From Streptomyces camponoticapitis (GTDB taxonomy: Bacteria; Actinomycetota; Actinomycetes; Streptomycetales; Streptomycetaceae), in assembly GCF_014646115.1 (NCBI RefSeq), contig NZ_BMMV01000021.1:62001-126000 (forward strand): a stretch of DNA of 64,000 nt. The letters run 5' to 3'. Below the pieces are notes generated by a model. It did not search any database and was not told where the DNA came from. It worked only from the letters and a program-made list of their open reading frames with translations. This document shows positions 62,876 through 64,000 of this stretch, one piece after another. Every line of letters starts with the position of its first letter. Within the stretch, counting starts at the first letter, position 1. Made by a program: the position numbers and the translations under genes.

Positions 62876-64000
62876 TGAGCCGTGACAAGGTGACCACCGA
62901 GGTGCCCAGGGGAATCCCTGCCGGGCACCGGAACTGGGTGGCCCGCACCGATGTCGTCCTGGCGGATCCAAGACTCGTGGAGGCTTCGGAACGTCTGGGA
63001 CGCCCTCTGGTGAAGTCCGCGGTAAGGGCGGCCCAGCAGCAGGCACGGGCGGGCGAGATTCCCACCGGGGCCGTGGTCGACGCGGCCGTGGCCGCTCTGC
63101 CGTTGACCGCGGGAGGACTGCGGTCCGTGATCAACGCCACCGGAGTGCTGCTCCACACGAACCTCGGCCGTGCCTCCTTGTCGGCGGCGGCCCGCTCGGC
63201 CGTCGTCTGCGCGTGCGGACCGACCGATGTGGAACTGGACTTGGACAGTGGGAAGCGCGGCCGTCGCGGTCGCACCGTGCTGGCCGCCCTGAGGGAGAAG
63301 GTCCCCGCGGCCGGTGCGGCGCATGTGGTGAACAACGGTGCGGCCGCGCTGGTACTGGCGGCTACGGCACTCGCCGCTGGCAAGGAGATCATCGTCAGTC
63401 GCGGCGAGATGGTGGAGATCGGAGACGGCTTCAGGCTGCCGGACCTCCTGGTGTCCACCGGGGCCCGCCTGCGAGAAGTCGGGACCACGAACCGGACCAC
63501 GCTCGACGACTACGCGAAGGCGGTGGGGCCCCGCACCGGGTTCGTGCTGAAGGTCCACCCCTCCAACTTCCGCATCACGGGCTTCACTCGCGCGACGGGT
63601 GTGGAGGAACTGGTCGGCCTCGGTGTCCCCGTGGTCGCGGACATCGGTTCCGGACTCCTGGCCCCGGAACCGATGCTTCCCGAGGAGCCCGATGCGGAGA
63701 GCTGGCTCAGAGCGGGCGCGTCCATGGTCACCGCCAGCGGTGACAAGCTCCTCGGCGGGCCCCAGTGCGGCCTGGTCCTGGGGCAGGAGGATCTCGTCCT
63801 GCGCATGGCCCGGCACCCGCTCGCCCGGGCTCTGCGCGTGGACAAACTGACACTCGCCGCACTGGAGGCCACGCTGCGGGGCCCACGGACACCCACGTAT
63901 ACGGCCCTGCACTGCGACATCACCAGTCTGATCGAACGTGCCGAACGACTCTCCGCCGGGCTGCGCGACGCGGGCATCGATGCCCAAGCGGTGGACAGCG
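62876..64000 (+). CDS. selA: L-seryl-tRNA(Sec) selenium transferase, 3' partial
   Basis: The forward frame from ATG 62876 (behind AGAAGGG) is open to the window end, 375 codons. INATGVLLHTNLGRASLSAA, VVNNGAAALVLAATALAAGK, EIIVSRGEMVEIGDGFRLPD, LREVGTTNRTTLDDY, VADIGSGLL and SGDKLLGGPQCGLVLG (PLP-binding Lys) are the SelA signatures. SelA converts Ser-tRNA(Sec) to Sec-tRNA(Sec) using selenophosphate. The N-terminus is short compared with E. coli SelA but present; the C-terminus lies beyond the window. No selB, selD or tRNA(Sec) is visible here. Confidence 0.9.

Noticed and set aside
1..64000. CRISPR arrays, rRNA, intact insertion sequences
   Set aside because: None seen: no regular spacer-repeat pattern, no rRNA signature, and all transposase genes found are truncated or frameshifted.

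Overview
The window is high-GC actinobacterial DNA with the codon bias, gene content and family types of a Streptomyces (or a close relative) chromosome: Tat and lipoprotein sugar-binding proteins with ABC permeases but no local ATPase, F420-type oxidoreductases, DUF6221/DUF6000 proteins, CHAT and TerY-type conflict proteins, and CGNR and XRE/MmyB-like regulators. The left half looks like an accessory or chromosome-arm region full of decayed genes. The right half is an ordinary, well-organised catabolic region.

Layout. 1-1.4 kb: an NTF2-like enzyme with its TetR regulator. 1.4-8.3 kb: a graveyard of polymorphic-toxin (Rhs/Hint) tails, immunity-type genes (SUKH-3 and others), two partial copies of a DyP-type peroxidase, a degenerate tRNA-like cluster next to a DUF7873 gene, and an IS5-type transposase remnant. 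8.5-11.5 kb: a Vps62-like lipoprotein and a secreted serine hydrolase. 12.1-13.5 kb: an in-frame fusion of a UPF0114 membrane protein with the ATPase of an IS21 IstB. 13.5-22.2 kb: an S1-domain protein, then a conflict/stress island with a macro-domain protein, a membrane-anchored coiled-coil protein, a TerY-P-like triad (vWA protein, PP2C phosphatase, kinase) and a CHAT-protease-like protein. The vWA and CHAT frames are both interrupted. 22.4-25.5 kb: pseudogenes (methyltransferase, IS21 istA/istB, a DDE transposase). 25.6-34 kb: scattered small genes (phosphotransferase, SMI1/KNR4, MmyB-like regulator, SMP-30-like protein, DUF6221, DUF6000, VOC) with more remnants.

34.3-37.9 kb: a giant secreted enzyme joining a phosphodiester glycosidase domain to a metallophosphoesterase domain, ended by a 34-bp perfect palindrome. 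38.1-42.8 kb: an arabinoside operon (binding protein, two permeases, GH51 arabinofuranosidase). 43.4-50.8 kb: an AraC regulator with hemerythrin and luciferase-like genes, an MFS/CGNR divergent pair, a DksA-like protein, an SDR/TetR divergent pair and a thioesterase. 51.1-59.3 kb: a second sugar locus in which a secreted glycosidase is divergent from a binding protein/permease/permease/GH36/LacI operon, separated by a strikingly symmetric operator region.

59.4-64.0 kb: a tightly coupled three-gene operon (acyl-CoA-dehydrogenase/DszC-like flavoenzyme, a PhnD/SsuA-like protein without signal peptide, a TusA-like/ferritin-like diiron fusion) followed by selA, cut by the window end. This suggests selenium or sulfur chemistry and, together with the macro/TerY-P/CHAT island, is the best candidate for new biology. 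No CRISPR array, rRNA or convincing intact tRNA was seen. The many single-base frameshifts in the left half may be genuine decay or partly consensus-sequence error; read-level checks would decide.
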